Positions 1-6,064 of a DNA stretch of 6,398 bases are shown here, piece after piece. The notes under the pieces are model-generated. The model was not told where the DNA came from. It saw nothing but the letters and a program-made list of their open reading frames with translations, and did no database searches. The DNA lies in the NCBI GenBank assembly GCA_007130445.1, contig SLSM01000052.1, positions 1 to 6,398 of the forward strand. Direction: 5' to 3'. A program made the translations under genes and the position numbers. Position 1 is the stretch's first letter; the number at the start of each line of letters is the position of its first letter. Origin of the DNA: Trueperaceae bacterium. GTDB lineage: Bacteria; Deinococcota; Deinococci; Deinococcales; Trueperaceae.

Positions 1-1
1 G

Positions 2-124
2 GACGTCGACCGGATCATGGTCATGCGCAAGGGCAAGCTGATCGAGCAGGGCAACCACTTCGAACTGCTGCGCCACGAGGACGGCTACTACCGCAAGCTC
101 TACGAACTGCAGTTCCAGGATTGA
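2..124 (+). CDS. ABC transporter ATP-binding protein, C-terminal end (partial)
   Basis: This is the last 40 codons of a gene that begins before the window, ending in TGA at 122-124. The translation contains DRIMVMRKGKLIEQGNHFEL and ends in YYRKLYELQFQD. The pattern of a hydrophobic strand, a KGKLIEQG turn and then a H-x-ELL helix is the conserved tail of the nucleotide-binding domain that follows the H-loop in ABC ATPases. A tail of the type YxxLYxLQF is usual in fused permease-ATPase exporters of the MsbA/LmrA class, which pump lipids, drugs or peptides across the inner membrane. The Walker A, Walker B, signature and transmembrane parts lie outside the window, so the substrate cannot be judged. 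The gene converges on the secreted-protein gene at 703-179, with 54 bases between the two stop codons. Confidence 0.88.
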   Translation, partial: DVDRIMVMRKGKLIEQGNHFELLRHEDGYYRKLYELQFQD

Positions 125-130
125 CGCCGG

Positions 131-166
131 GGCGGGTGGCTCGGCGCGGCGCCGCGCCCATCCGCC
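131..166. terminator. Nested GC-rich hairpin between convergent genes, likely bidirectional terminator
   Basis: Bases 131-139 (GGCGGGTGG) pair with 158-166 (CCATCCGCC) with a single G-U pair, and inside this lies the perfect 16-base palindrome 143-158 (GGCGCGGCGCCGCGCC). Together they give a 9-bp outer stem and an inner stem of at least 5 bp separated by a small one-sided bulge. The position, between the stop of the rightward ABC gene at 124 and the stop of the leftward gene at 179, fits a terminator working in both directions. There is no T-run on either side, so it is not a canonical intrinsic terminator. It could instead protect 3' ends or act with Rho. Confidence 0.5.
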
Positions 167-178
167 GGATGCGCTCGC

Positions 179-703
179 TCAGCGCACGATCACGCGGTAG
201 ACGAGCGTCTCTTCCTGCCCCGGCTCGAGCTCGATGAAGAACGTCCAGCGGACCTCGTCGTAGCTGCTCGGCTCCGCCACGCGGCGCTGGTCGTCGTCGC
301 CGATGATCACGGGCGGCTCGGAGAACGTCATGCCGCGGTCGGCGGAGAACTCGGTCAGCAGGTCGTCCGAACTCGGCGTGGCCGAGTTCGCGACGTACTC
401 GGTCCCCTCGGGGACCGGCAGGCGGATCTGCACCAGGCCAGCGGGCAGCGTGGTGTCCGAGACGTTCTGGATGAAGATTCGGTACTCGACCGTCTGGCCG
501 GGCCGCGCTTCGGTCGTCTCGCTGTAGCGCTCTTCGCGCGTGCCGTCGTCGCGCGTGACGTGGCTGACGACGAAGATCTCGATGCGGTACGCCAGCGGGT
601 CGTCCTGCGCCAGGGCGTGCCCGGCGACCAGCGTGAGCGCGAGGACCAAGGCGAGGCAGCGGCCGAGCGGGCCGCGGAGCGAGCGTCCAGACGTGTGCTT
701 CAT
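179..703 (-). CDS. Secreted DUF11-like (beta-sandwich) protein
   Basis: The gene encodes 174 residues. A classic signal peptide is visible: basic start, hydrophobic core at about residues 14-30 (LGRCLALVLALTLVAGHA) and an A-L-A signal peptidase I site before Q33. There is no lipobox cysteine, so the mature protein of about 142 residues should be soluble or loosely envelope-bound. The mature part is acidic and beta-rich. The stretch at residues 66-105, with ARPGQTVEYRIFIQNVSD and LPVPEGTEYV, has the 'pgdtveYtitvtNvsd...iplPegt' pattern of DUF11-type repeats found in bacterial surface proteins. Only one such domain is present and there is no cell-wall anchor or membrane tail. The ATG lies 5 nt after the stop of the SEL1 membrane protein gene and has only a weak Shine-Dalgarno (GACGGA abutting the start), which suggests translational coupling. 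A role in the envelope next to the extracytoplasmic SEL1 domain is inference; no enzymatic motif is seen. Confidence 0.82.
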   Translation of the reverse strand: MKHTSGRSLRGPLGRCLALVLALTLVAGHALAQDDPLAYRIEIFVVSHVTRDDGTREERYSETTEARPGQTVEYRIFIQNVSDTTLPAGLVQIRLPVPEGTEYVANSATPSSDDLLTEFSADRGMTFSEPPVIIGDDDQRRVAEPSSYDEVRWTFFIELEPGQEETLVYRVIVR

Positions 704-708
704 GTCCG

Positions 709-3228
709 TCAGGGTAGCGCACCCGGATGGGGGTGCCCTGAGGACGCGGCAAAGAGAGCATCACGGTACGGGCGCGCAACCGGCCACCCCAGCTCGACCG
801 CACGCTCGAACGCGTCGAGCGCCCCGTCCACATCCGACGGGCCGGCCACACCCTCCAGCCTCGCGCGACCGAGTCGGTACGCCGACTCGCCGTGCCCGCC
901 AGCCGCCGCCGCACCCCACCAGCGCAGGGCTGCGGACGGATCGTGCGGCACGCCCAGGCCCATCTCGTACAGCAGCCCGAGGCGCCACTGGGCCTCGGCG
1001 TGCCCGGCGTCGGCGGCCAGGCGATACCACGCCGCCGCCGCCCGGGCGCTCCAGGGGCGGCCGAGCCCGGCCTCGCTCAGGTAGCCGAGCATGAACTGCG
1101 CGTTGGCGTCTCCGGCCCCCGCGAGCTGCGTCCACACACGCTGGGCGGCGCCGAAGTCGGCGTCGCGGAAGCGATGCAGCCCAGCGTCGAACGCCGGCGC
1201 GGCGCGTCCCGCCACCCACGCCTGCGCCAGGACGAACAGTCCCAGCGCGACCGCGAGAGCGATGAGCATGCCCGTGCGCCTGCGGGTGACGCGTTCGACG
1301 GCCACGCGTCGGACGCGCTCGTCGTAGCCCTCGCCGACACGCCGCGGCAGCTGCGCATCGACGGGACGGGCCGGGCCTCGGTCCTCGGCGCCCAGGCCCC
1401 GCCACGCCGTCGGCACACCGGCAGCCGTGCGGGCGCCGGGTTGGGGCACGGGCACCGCCACTGGCGCACGCGCGGGCGCCCGGGGCCTGGTCGGCGCCCC
1501 GGCCGGGGGCACGACCGTCGGTGCGGTCTTCGTCGCTTCGGCCTCGACTCCGGAGCGCTCGGCGTCCGGGTGCTCGTCGGCCGTCTCATCGACGACAGGG
1601 TCATCGACGGCGAGGTCATCGACGACAGGGTCATCGACGACAGGGTCATCGACGGCGGGCTCTTGGGACGCGTCGGGTACCATTGCGTCGTCGCCGGGCT
1701 TCGACGCGGTCTGGTCGGCGACGTCCGCGCGGCCAGGGCCCGGCGAGCCAGCGCGCACGCCGTAGCTCGGCCGGCGAGACTCGCGTCCGATGCCCGGCAC
1801 GCCTCGCCATGGGAGGCGATCCTCGTGCGCCGTGTCGGCACCGTCGCTCGAAACGGGACCGGGGTTCGTGTCTGGATCGTCCGAATCGTCCCGATGCTCT
1901 CGGGCGTCGCCGGCTGCACCGTCCGCCAGTTCGGACACGGGCTCGTCGTCGTGCAAGACCTCGAAACGACGCGCCTTGCGCGAACCGATGATCCAGCCAC
2001 CGCTGGGGTCGTCACCGCCCCAGGTATCGGGATCGCCGAACGGCGACGCCTCGCGCCCGCCCGAAGCCGGGCGTCCTATGGTCGACTCGTCGCTCGGCTG
2101 ATCGGCCAAGACGGCTGGGCCTCCGGTGGTCGCGCGGAGCCCTGCATCGCGTGGGCCGGCGCCGACGCGATCGCTACCCTCATGCGTCTCCGTCAGGTCT
2201 TCGCCGAACAACGGGTCGTGCTCGACGCGGACACGCACCTCGCCCCGCGCGTCGAGTCCGAACGGGCCGGGATCGTTCGTCTCGTCGCCGTCGTCGTCCG
2301 GCTCGAGGGCGAACGCGGCGTGTTGGTCGTCGGTGGCGTGACCCGGTCCGGCAGCGGGCGTAGGCGGCTCAGCGTGGCCCGCCTCGGTCGGCGCCCCACC
2401 GTCTCCCTCGTCGAACTCGATGACGACGCCGTGTCCGTCGGCGGCCGCGGCCGCGGCGAGATCCTCGTCTTCGTCGAACTCGTCGTACGGATCGGGTTCG
2501 GGCCAGGGCGCGGGCTCCTGCTCAGGCTCGACCTCCTGCTCGAACTCGGACTCCCGCTCCAGTTCCTGCTCCTGCTCAGGCTCGACCTCGTGCTCGAACT
2601 CGGACTCCAGATCGGGCTCGGCCTCCTGCTCGAACTCGGACTCCACCTCAGGCTCGGGATCGTGCGTGGCCTCGAACTCCGGATCGGGCTCGAGTTCGAG
2701 GTCGCTCACGGGCGTGGGGTCGTGATCGGGATCGGGCTCGGAGTCATGATCGGGCTCGTGATCGGGATCGTGATCGAGCTCGAGTTCGGGCTCGAGTTCC
2801 GGCTCGGGATCGGGATCGGTATCGGGATCGGCATCGGGATGGGGCTCGGTGACACCGTCCTCGGTGGGTGCAGACTCTGCCTCCGACTCGGGCGCTGCTT
2901 GCTGCTCGGCGTCCATCGCCGGGCCGGTCGCGGCAGGTGTCACCGGTGCGACGGCCACGCCACCGACCTGGTCGTCCTCCGTGGCCGGTCGGATGACGAC
3001 GCTCACACCCGCCGCCTCGAAGGTCTGGGCGATCGCATCTGCCTTGTCGGAGCGCAACGGCCTCGTGATCGGTCCGGTTCGGCCCTCGATCAGCTTCCGC
3101 ACCCGGTCGACCGGCATCCCGAGGCGCTCCGCGACACGAGCCGCGACGTACGGGACGTCCTCGACGGGGACGATCTGAGTGACTTCGACGACGCAGGCGC
3201 GCGGTTCCTCCATGGCTCCGGCCATCAT
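709..3228 (-). CDS. Single-pass membrane protein: L7/L12-CTD-like domain, acidic repetitive linker, TM helix, SEL1 repeats
   Basis: With the ATG at 3228-3226 the product is 839 residues; this start has AGGG 7 nt upstream. The frame stays open to a GTG at 3360, but the extra 44 residues are basic and look non-coding. ATGs at 3225 and 3213 are alternatives. Domains in order: residues 12-82, an alpha/beta domain (LGMPVDRVRKLIEG, then ADAIAQTFEAAGVSVVIR) resembling the ribosomal L7/L12 C-terminal domain; 125-256, an Asp/Glu/Pro/His-rich repeat tract; 257-610, Gly/Pro/Asp-rich and probably disordered, including five VVDDP-type units; 645-653, an Arg-rich flank; 654-676, one membrane helix (MLIALAVALGLFVLAQAWVA); 707-743, 744-779 and 780-815, three SEL1 repeats (for example AQWRLGLLYEMGLGVPHDPS). 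The positive flank places the N-terminal part in the cytoplasm and SEL1 outside. SEL1 repeats are helical protein-binding solenoids, so a scaffold or organiser role is likely. This order of parts resembles PodJ of Caulobacter, by analogy rather than homology. It is probably co-transcribed with the secreted-protein gene 5 nt downstream. Confidence 0.85.
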   Translation of the reverse strand: MMAGAMEEPRACVVEVTQIVPVEDVPYVAARVAERLGMPVDRVRKLIEGRTGPITRPLRSDKADAIAQTFEAAGVSVVIRPATEDDQVGGVAVAPVTPAATGPAMDAEQQAAPESEAESAPTEDGVTEPHPDADPDTDPDPEPELEPELELDHDPDHEPDHDSEPDPDHDPTPVSDLELEPDPEFEATHDPEPEVESEFEQEAEPDLESEFEHEVEPEQEQELERESEFEQEVEPEQEPAPWPEPDPYDEFDEDEDLAAAAAADGHGVVIEFDEGDGGAPTEAGHAEPPTPAAGPGHATDDQHAAFALEPDDDGDETNDPGPFGLDARGEVRVRVEHDPLFGEDLTETHEGSDRVGAGPRDAGLRATTGGPAVLADQPSDESTIGRPASGGREASPFGDPDTWGGDDPSGGWIIGSRKARRFEVLHDDEPVSELADGAAGDAREHRDDSDDPDTNPGPVSSDGADTAHEDRLPWRGVPGIGRESRRPSYGVRAGSPGPGRADVADQTASKPGDDAMVPDASQEPAVDDPVVDDPVVDDLAVDDPVVDETADEHPDAERSGVEAEATKTAPTVVPPAGAPTRPRAPARAPVAVPVPQPGARTAAGVPTAWRGLGAEDRGPARPVDAQLPRRVGEGYDERVRRVAVERVTRRRTGMLIALAVALGLFVLAQAWVAGRAAPAFDAGLHRFRDADFGAAQRVWTQLAGAGDANAQFMLGYLSEAGLGRPWSARAAAAWYRLAADAGHAEAQWRLGLLYEMGLGVPHDPSAALRWWGAAAAGGHGESAYRLGRARLEGVAGPSDVDGALDAFERAVELGWPVARPYRDALFAASSGHPHPGALP
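1586..1660. repeat. Five tandem 15-bp units inside the membrane-protein gene
   Basis: Units start at 1586, 1601, 1616, 1631 and 1646. Units 1, 3 and 4 are identical (TCATCGACGACAGGG), and units 2 and 5 share the first nine bases and differ after that. On the coding (minus) strand they encode a five-residue motif of the type V-V-D-D-P, in the disordered linker before the membrane helix. Because the period is five codons, copy-number changes would keep the reading frame. Confidence 0.9.
2515..2644. repeat. Tandem near-identical 40-bp repeats coding Glu-rich segments
   Basis: A 40-base stretch at 2515-2554 recurs at 2569-2608 with a single difference (period 54 bases, 18 codons). Its last part recurs again, ending at 2644 (offset 36 bases, 12 codons). 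On the minus strand the copies encode ESEFEQEVEPEQE, ESEFEHEVEPEQE and SEFEQEAEPDL. All offsets are multiples of 18 bases, which suggests growth by in-frame duplication of a six-residue unit. The tract sits in the acidic cytoplasmic linker of the SEL1 membrane protein. Confidence 0.88.
2722..2849. repeat. Imperfect hexanucleotide tract (ATCGGG-like) coding an Asp/Glu-Pro/His run
   Basis: The plus strand shows many imperfect copies of ATCGGG, GCTCGG and GTGATC. On the coding strand this gives alternating DP, EP and DH dipeptides (for example DPDTDPDPEPELEPELEL). The period of two codons preserves the frame. Many GATC sites fall in the tract as a by-product of the Asp codon GAT followed by a C-starting codon. 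It is adjacent to the 54-bp repeat block and belongs to the same acidic linker. Confidence 0.75.
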
Positions 3229-3235
3229 ATGGCGA

Positions 3236-3239
3236 CCCT
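3236..3239 (-). promoter_or_regulatory. Shine-Dalgarno AGGG supporting the ATG at 3228
   Basis: Read on the minus strand, AGGG is followed by 7 bases and then ATG (3228-3226). A second ATG follows immediately. The upstream GTG start at 3360 would add 44 basic, low-plausibility residues, so this site favours the shorter protein that begins just before the L7/L12-like domain. No convincing -35/-10 pair was found in the 209-nt gap 3229-3437. Confidence 0.45.
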
Positions 3240-3415
3240 GAAGAGCGCGGAGACGACATCCTCCACTTTCGCCGGGTGCGATGCGGCGCTCATGGTACGT
3301 AGGCGCACCATTTCGCCCGCCCCTCCGCACGCTGAACGCCCGGCCGCTCCCCTTCGTCACGCTGGCCCGCGAACGCTCTGTCGTTCCCGGCCGCAGACGC
3401 TCTCGAAGACGCGCT

Positions 3416-3431
3416 CGCCGGCGCGCCGGCG
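3416..3431. terminator. 16-bp perfect GC palindrome after the diguanylate cyclase gene
   Basis: CGCCGGCGCGCCGGCG is self-complementary and begins 7 bases downstream of the stop codon (3440-3438) of the leftward diguanylate cyclase gene. Further pairing with one bulged base is possible outward (3411-3414 with 3433 and 3435-3437). It lacks a following U-tract, like the hairpin at 131-166. It may end or attenuate the acyl-CoA dehydrogenase-cyclase transcript, which would make the SEL1 gene and its neighbour a separate unit or one with reduced read-through. Confidence 0.4.
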
Positions 3432-3437
3432 TGGCGC

Positions 3438-4874
3438 CTACGTGCTCGCGATCGTGACGCGATCACGTCCGGCGCGCTTCGACGCGTAGAGCGCGTCGTC
3501 CGCGCGCTTGATCAGGCTCTCGTCGGCGTCGTTCGGGCCGTACTCCGCGACGCCGATGCTGACGGTCAAGGGCGACGCGAGGTCCACTGATTGGTTGCAC
3601 GCGCGGCGCAGCGTCTCCGCGACCCTCACCGCGTGCGCCACCGACGTGTCCGGCAGCAGGATCGCGAACTCCTCGCCGCCGAAGCGTGCCACGATGTCCT
3701 GTTGGCGCGTGTGCTGTCGTAGGCAGCTCGCCACCTGCTGGAGGACCTTGTCGCCCTCCAGGTGGCCCAGGACGTCGTTGATCCGCTTGAAGTGATCGAT
3801 GTCCAGGAGAAGCAGGGACAGGGGCGATCCGCGCCGTGCCGCCACCGCGATCATCTCGGTGACGCTGTTCTGGAACACCATGCGGTTCTTGAGCCCGGTC
3901 AACGCGTCGATCGTGGCGAGCGCCTGGAGCTTCGCGTTGAGCTCGACCAGTTGACTGGTCTTCTCCTCGAGCGACTCGAGCGCCCGCTTCAGCTGCACGT
4001 TCGCGTCGTGCAGGCTCGACTCGTAACGTTTGCGCCTGGTGACGTCGCGCACGATGACCGAGACCGCCTGTACCTCCTCCGCGGCGTCGCGCACCGGAGC
4101 CACCGTGACCTCGGCATCGAACGAACTGTCGTCCACGCGACAGCCGACGATCTCGTAGCGCGTGGTGGATCGACCGACCAGGGCGTCGTGCACGAGCCGG
4201 AGCAGCTCCTCGCGGCGCTCCTCGGGCACCAGCATGTCGATCGGTCGCTCCAGCACCTCTGCCTCGCCACGGCCGAAGAGCAGCGCGGCGCCACGATTCC
4301 AGGTCACGATGCGATCGACTTCGTCCACGGCCACGATGGCGTCGCCCGCGTGCTCCAGGATGCTCGCCAGGTAGCGGTCGGAGACGGTCAGCCGCCGCAC
4401 GTCCTCCGCCACGCTGTCACGCCGCGACGCCAGATGCCGGTTCATGCGGTCGAGCGCGGTCCGCAGGTTGGAGCGTTGCCGCGTCGCACGCGCGGCCGCC
4501 CGAACGACGTCGTCCCACCGCGTCATGGCTGGATCGACGATCGTCCAGTTGGTGCCGAGCAGGCGTGTGAGCATCATGTCGCGCTGCAGCTGGCCGCGCC
4601 GGTCGGGACCGGCAACGAACAGCTGCTGGACCAGCGGTGCGACCAGGCGCACCTGCTGAGCGACGGCCAGCGGCTGCTCGAGTCCCTCGGCCAACACCAC
4701 GGCGGCCGGCGCCGCGCCGCCCACCAGCAACGACTCCAGCTCTGCGAGACCCTCCGAGCGCGTGGCGCGGTGCAGTTCGAGACCGGCGTCCATCAACGCT
4801 CCGAGCAACCCCTTGGGCAGCACGTCCGCCGCGTCTTGCACCAGGGCGAGGGCGATCGACGCGGTCGGCGTCAT
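3438..4874 (-). CDS. Diguanylate cyclase: pseudo-receiver, PAS and GGDEF domains
   Basis: The product is 478 residues, cytoplasmic, with no membrane segment. Residues 1-145 have alternating strands and helices like a response-regulator receiver, but the expected phospho-acceptor Asp after the third strand is absent (AAVVLAEG at about 57-64). Residues 165-288 form a PAS domain (GDAIVAVDEVDRIVTWNRGA...LFG, ending in the usual DVTRRKR). A charged helix at about 285-318 is the coiled-coil link typical between PAS and GGDEF. The GGDEF domain spans about 320-478: TIDALTGLKNR entry, metal-binding D358 (LLLDIDHFKRIND), GGEEF at 399-403, and an intact RxxD inhibitory site at R390-D393. The enzyme should therefore condense two GTP to c-di-GMP and be inhibited by its product. 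The PAS ligand is unknown. The start has GGAG 8 nt upstream, and the gene lies 16 nt after the acyl-CoA dehydrogenase stop, so the two are very likely co-transcribed. Confidence 0.95.
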   Translation of the reverse strand: MTPTASIALALVQDAADVLPKGLLGALMDAGLELHRATRSEGLAELESLLVGGAAPAAVVLAEGLEQPLAVAQQVRLVAPLVQQLFVAGPDRRGQLQRDMMLTRLLGTNWTIVDPAMTRWDDVVRAAARATRQRSNLRTALDRMNRHLASRRDSVAEDVRRLTVSDRYLASILEHAGDAIVAVDEVDRIVTWNRGAALLFGRGEAEVLERPIDMLVPEERREELLRLVHDALVGRSTTRYEIVGCRVDDSSFDAEVTVAPVRDAAEEVQAVSVIVRDVTRRKRYESSLHDANVQLKRALESLEEKTSQLVELNAKLQALATIDALTGLKNRMVFQNSVTEMIAVAARRGSPLSLLLLDIDHFKRINDVLGHLEGDKVLQQVASCLRQHTRQQDIVARFGGEEFAILLPDTSVAHAVRVAETLRRACNQSVDLASPLTVSIGVAEYGPNDADESLIKRADDALYASKRAGRDRVTIAST

Positions 4875-4890
4875 GGTGCGGTCTCCGTCC

Positions 4891-6054
4891 TCACAGCAGT
4901 GGGCGGCCCAGGATCGACCTGGCCGCCCATTGGCGCAGCGTGTGTGTGGTCGGCGCCATCACATGGCTCGCGCGGGCGTCGCGTAGAAGCCGTGCCAGCT
5001 GGGCGTTCTCCCGGTAGGCCGCACCGCCGCACAGCGTCATGGCGTCGTTCGTCACCGACACCGCCGTCTCCGCGACGTCGGCCTTGCTCATCAGGATCGT
5101 CGGCAGGGCGTCGACGTCGCCGGCGTCACCCAGCCGAGCGGCGTGATACACGAGGTGGCGGGTCTTCTCGACCCTGGCCCACATGTCCGCAACCGTGTCC
5201 TGCAAGACCGGCGCGTCGGCAAGCGCGCTGCCGGTGTGCGAGAAGTGGCGCTCCCGCACGTGGTGCACCGTCAGCTCGAGGGCCGAGCGAGCGACGGCCA
5301 GGTAGGTGGCGGACATCGCCGTCAGGAAGTAGGGCACCACGATGTCGAAGACGTACCAGACCTGATCGCCCTCCTCGCCCAGCAGGTTCTCGAGCGGGAC
5401 CCGTGCACCCTCGAGTAGCAGGCCGCGCGACGAGTTCCCACGCATGCCCATGCCCTGCCACGGCTCCAAGAACGACACGCCTGGCGCGTCGGCGTCCACG
5501 ACCAGGCAGCTGAACTCGCCGGGCTCGGCGTCGGTCGCGCTCGACATCGTCGACACCACGTAGGAGTCGGCGTGGCCACCGCTGGTGACGAACTGTTTGA
5601 GCCCGTCGACGACGAAGTCGCCGCCATCGCGCCGCAACTCGGTCTCGGACAGGTAGACGTGCGAGCCGACACCGGACTCCGACAACGACAGGCTCGTCAG
5701 GTGCCGCCCCGCGGCGATCGGCTCCAGGTAGCGCTCGCGCTGGTACGGCGTCGCCTTGGCGGCGATCACTGCAGCGGCTACGCAATGCATCGCGTAGCAC
5801 AGGGCCGACGAGGCGCAACCGCGGCCGATCGCCTCGGTGACGGCCAAGAGGCCCTCCAGGCCCTCGCCCTCGCCACCCGCGTGCCGCGGGACGGTCAAAC
5901 CCAGGAGCCCCGCCTCGCCGAGCGCGCGTAACGACTGCTCGGGCCACGCCGCGTCGCGGTCGACACGCTCGGCCTGCGGTGCGATGACCTCGCGCGTGAC
6001 GGCCTCCGCCACCTCGCGCAGGAGGCGAATTCGAGCGGGAAGTGCGTGATCCAT
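4891..6054 (-). CDS. Acyl-CoA dehydrogenase-family flavoprotein without the usual catalytic glutamate
   Basis: The product is 387 residues, the normal length for the family (about 380-390). The open frame continues upstream to 6309, but that part is Arg-rich and runs over the tRNA promoter, so I place the start at the ATG 6054-6052 with GGAG 10 nt before it. The family layout is complete: an N-terminal helical domain (ALPARIRLLREVAEAVTREV; GLLGLTVP at about 49-56), the central beta domain with FAD-contacting segments SLSESGVGSH (122-131) and KQFVTSGGHADSYVVST (153-169), GMGMRGNSS (201-209) with VPLENLLGEEG (219-229), and the C-terminal helical bundle with VRERHF (266-271) and CGGAAYRENAQLARLLRDAR (342-361). 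The family oxidises acyl-CoA to 2-enoyl-CoA and passes electrons to ETF. Here the usual Y-E-G-T catalytic segment reads VMAPTTHTLRQ (365-375), with no Glu, so the reaction is uncertain. It leads the transcript that includes the diguanylate cyclase. Confidence 0.9.
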   Translation of the reverse strand: MDHALPARIRLLREVAEAVTREVIAPQAERVDRDAAWPEQSLRALGEAGLLGLTVPRHAGGEGEGLEGLLAVTEAIGRGCASSALCYAMHCVAAAVIAAKATPYQRERYLEPIAAGRHLTSLSLSESGVGSHVYLSETELRRDGGDFVVDGLKQFVTSGGHADSYVVSTMSSATDAEPGEFSCLVVDADAPGVSFLEPWQGMGMRGNSSRGLLLEGARVPLENLLGEEGDQVWYVFDIVVPYFLTAMSATYLAVARSALELTVHHVRERHFSHTGSALADAPVLQDTVADMWARVEKTRHLVYHAARLGDAGDVDALPTILMSKADVAETAVSVTNDAMTLCGGAAYRENAQLARLLRDARASHVMAPTTHTLRQWAARSILGRPLL

Positions 6055-6064
6055 GGTGTTGGGT

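Noticed and set aside
3229..3360. 44-residue N-terminal extension of the SEL1 protein from a GTG at 3360
   Set aside because: The extension is basic and unlike the acidic protein that follows, it covers the likely promoter gap, and a better start (ATG 3228 with AGGG 7 nt upstream) exists.
892..3489. 865-codon open frame on the plus strand, antisense to the SEL1 membrane-protein gene
   Set aside because: It is a high-GC shadow frame. Its translation over the acidic tract is a repetitive Leu/Gly/Ile run produced by the repeats on the coding strand, it has no recognisable domain, and the minus strand carries a TM helix and SEL1 repeats in the right order.
3762..5513. 583-codon plus-strand open frame across the cyclase and dehydrogenase genes
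   Set aside because: It is antisense to two well-supported genes with catalytic or cofactor motifs, and its translation is Arg/His-rich with no domain, typical of a shadow frame.
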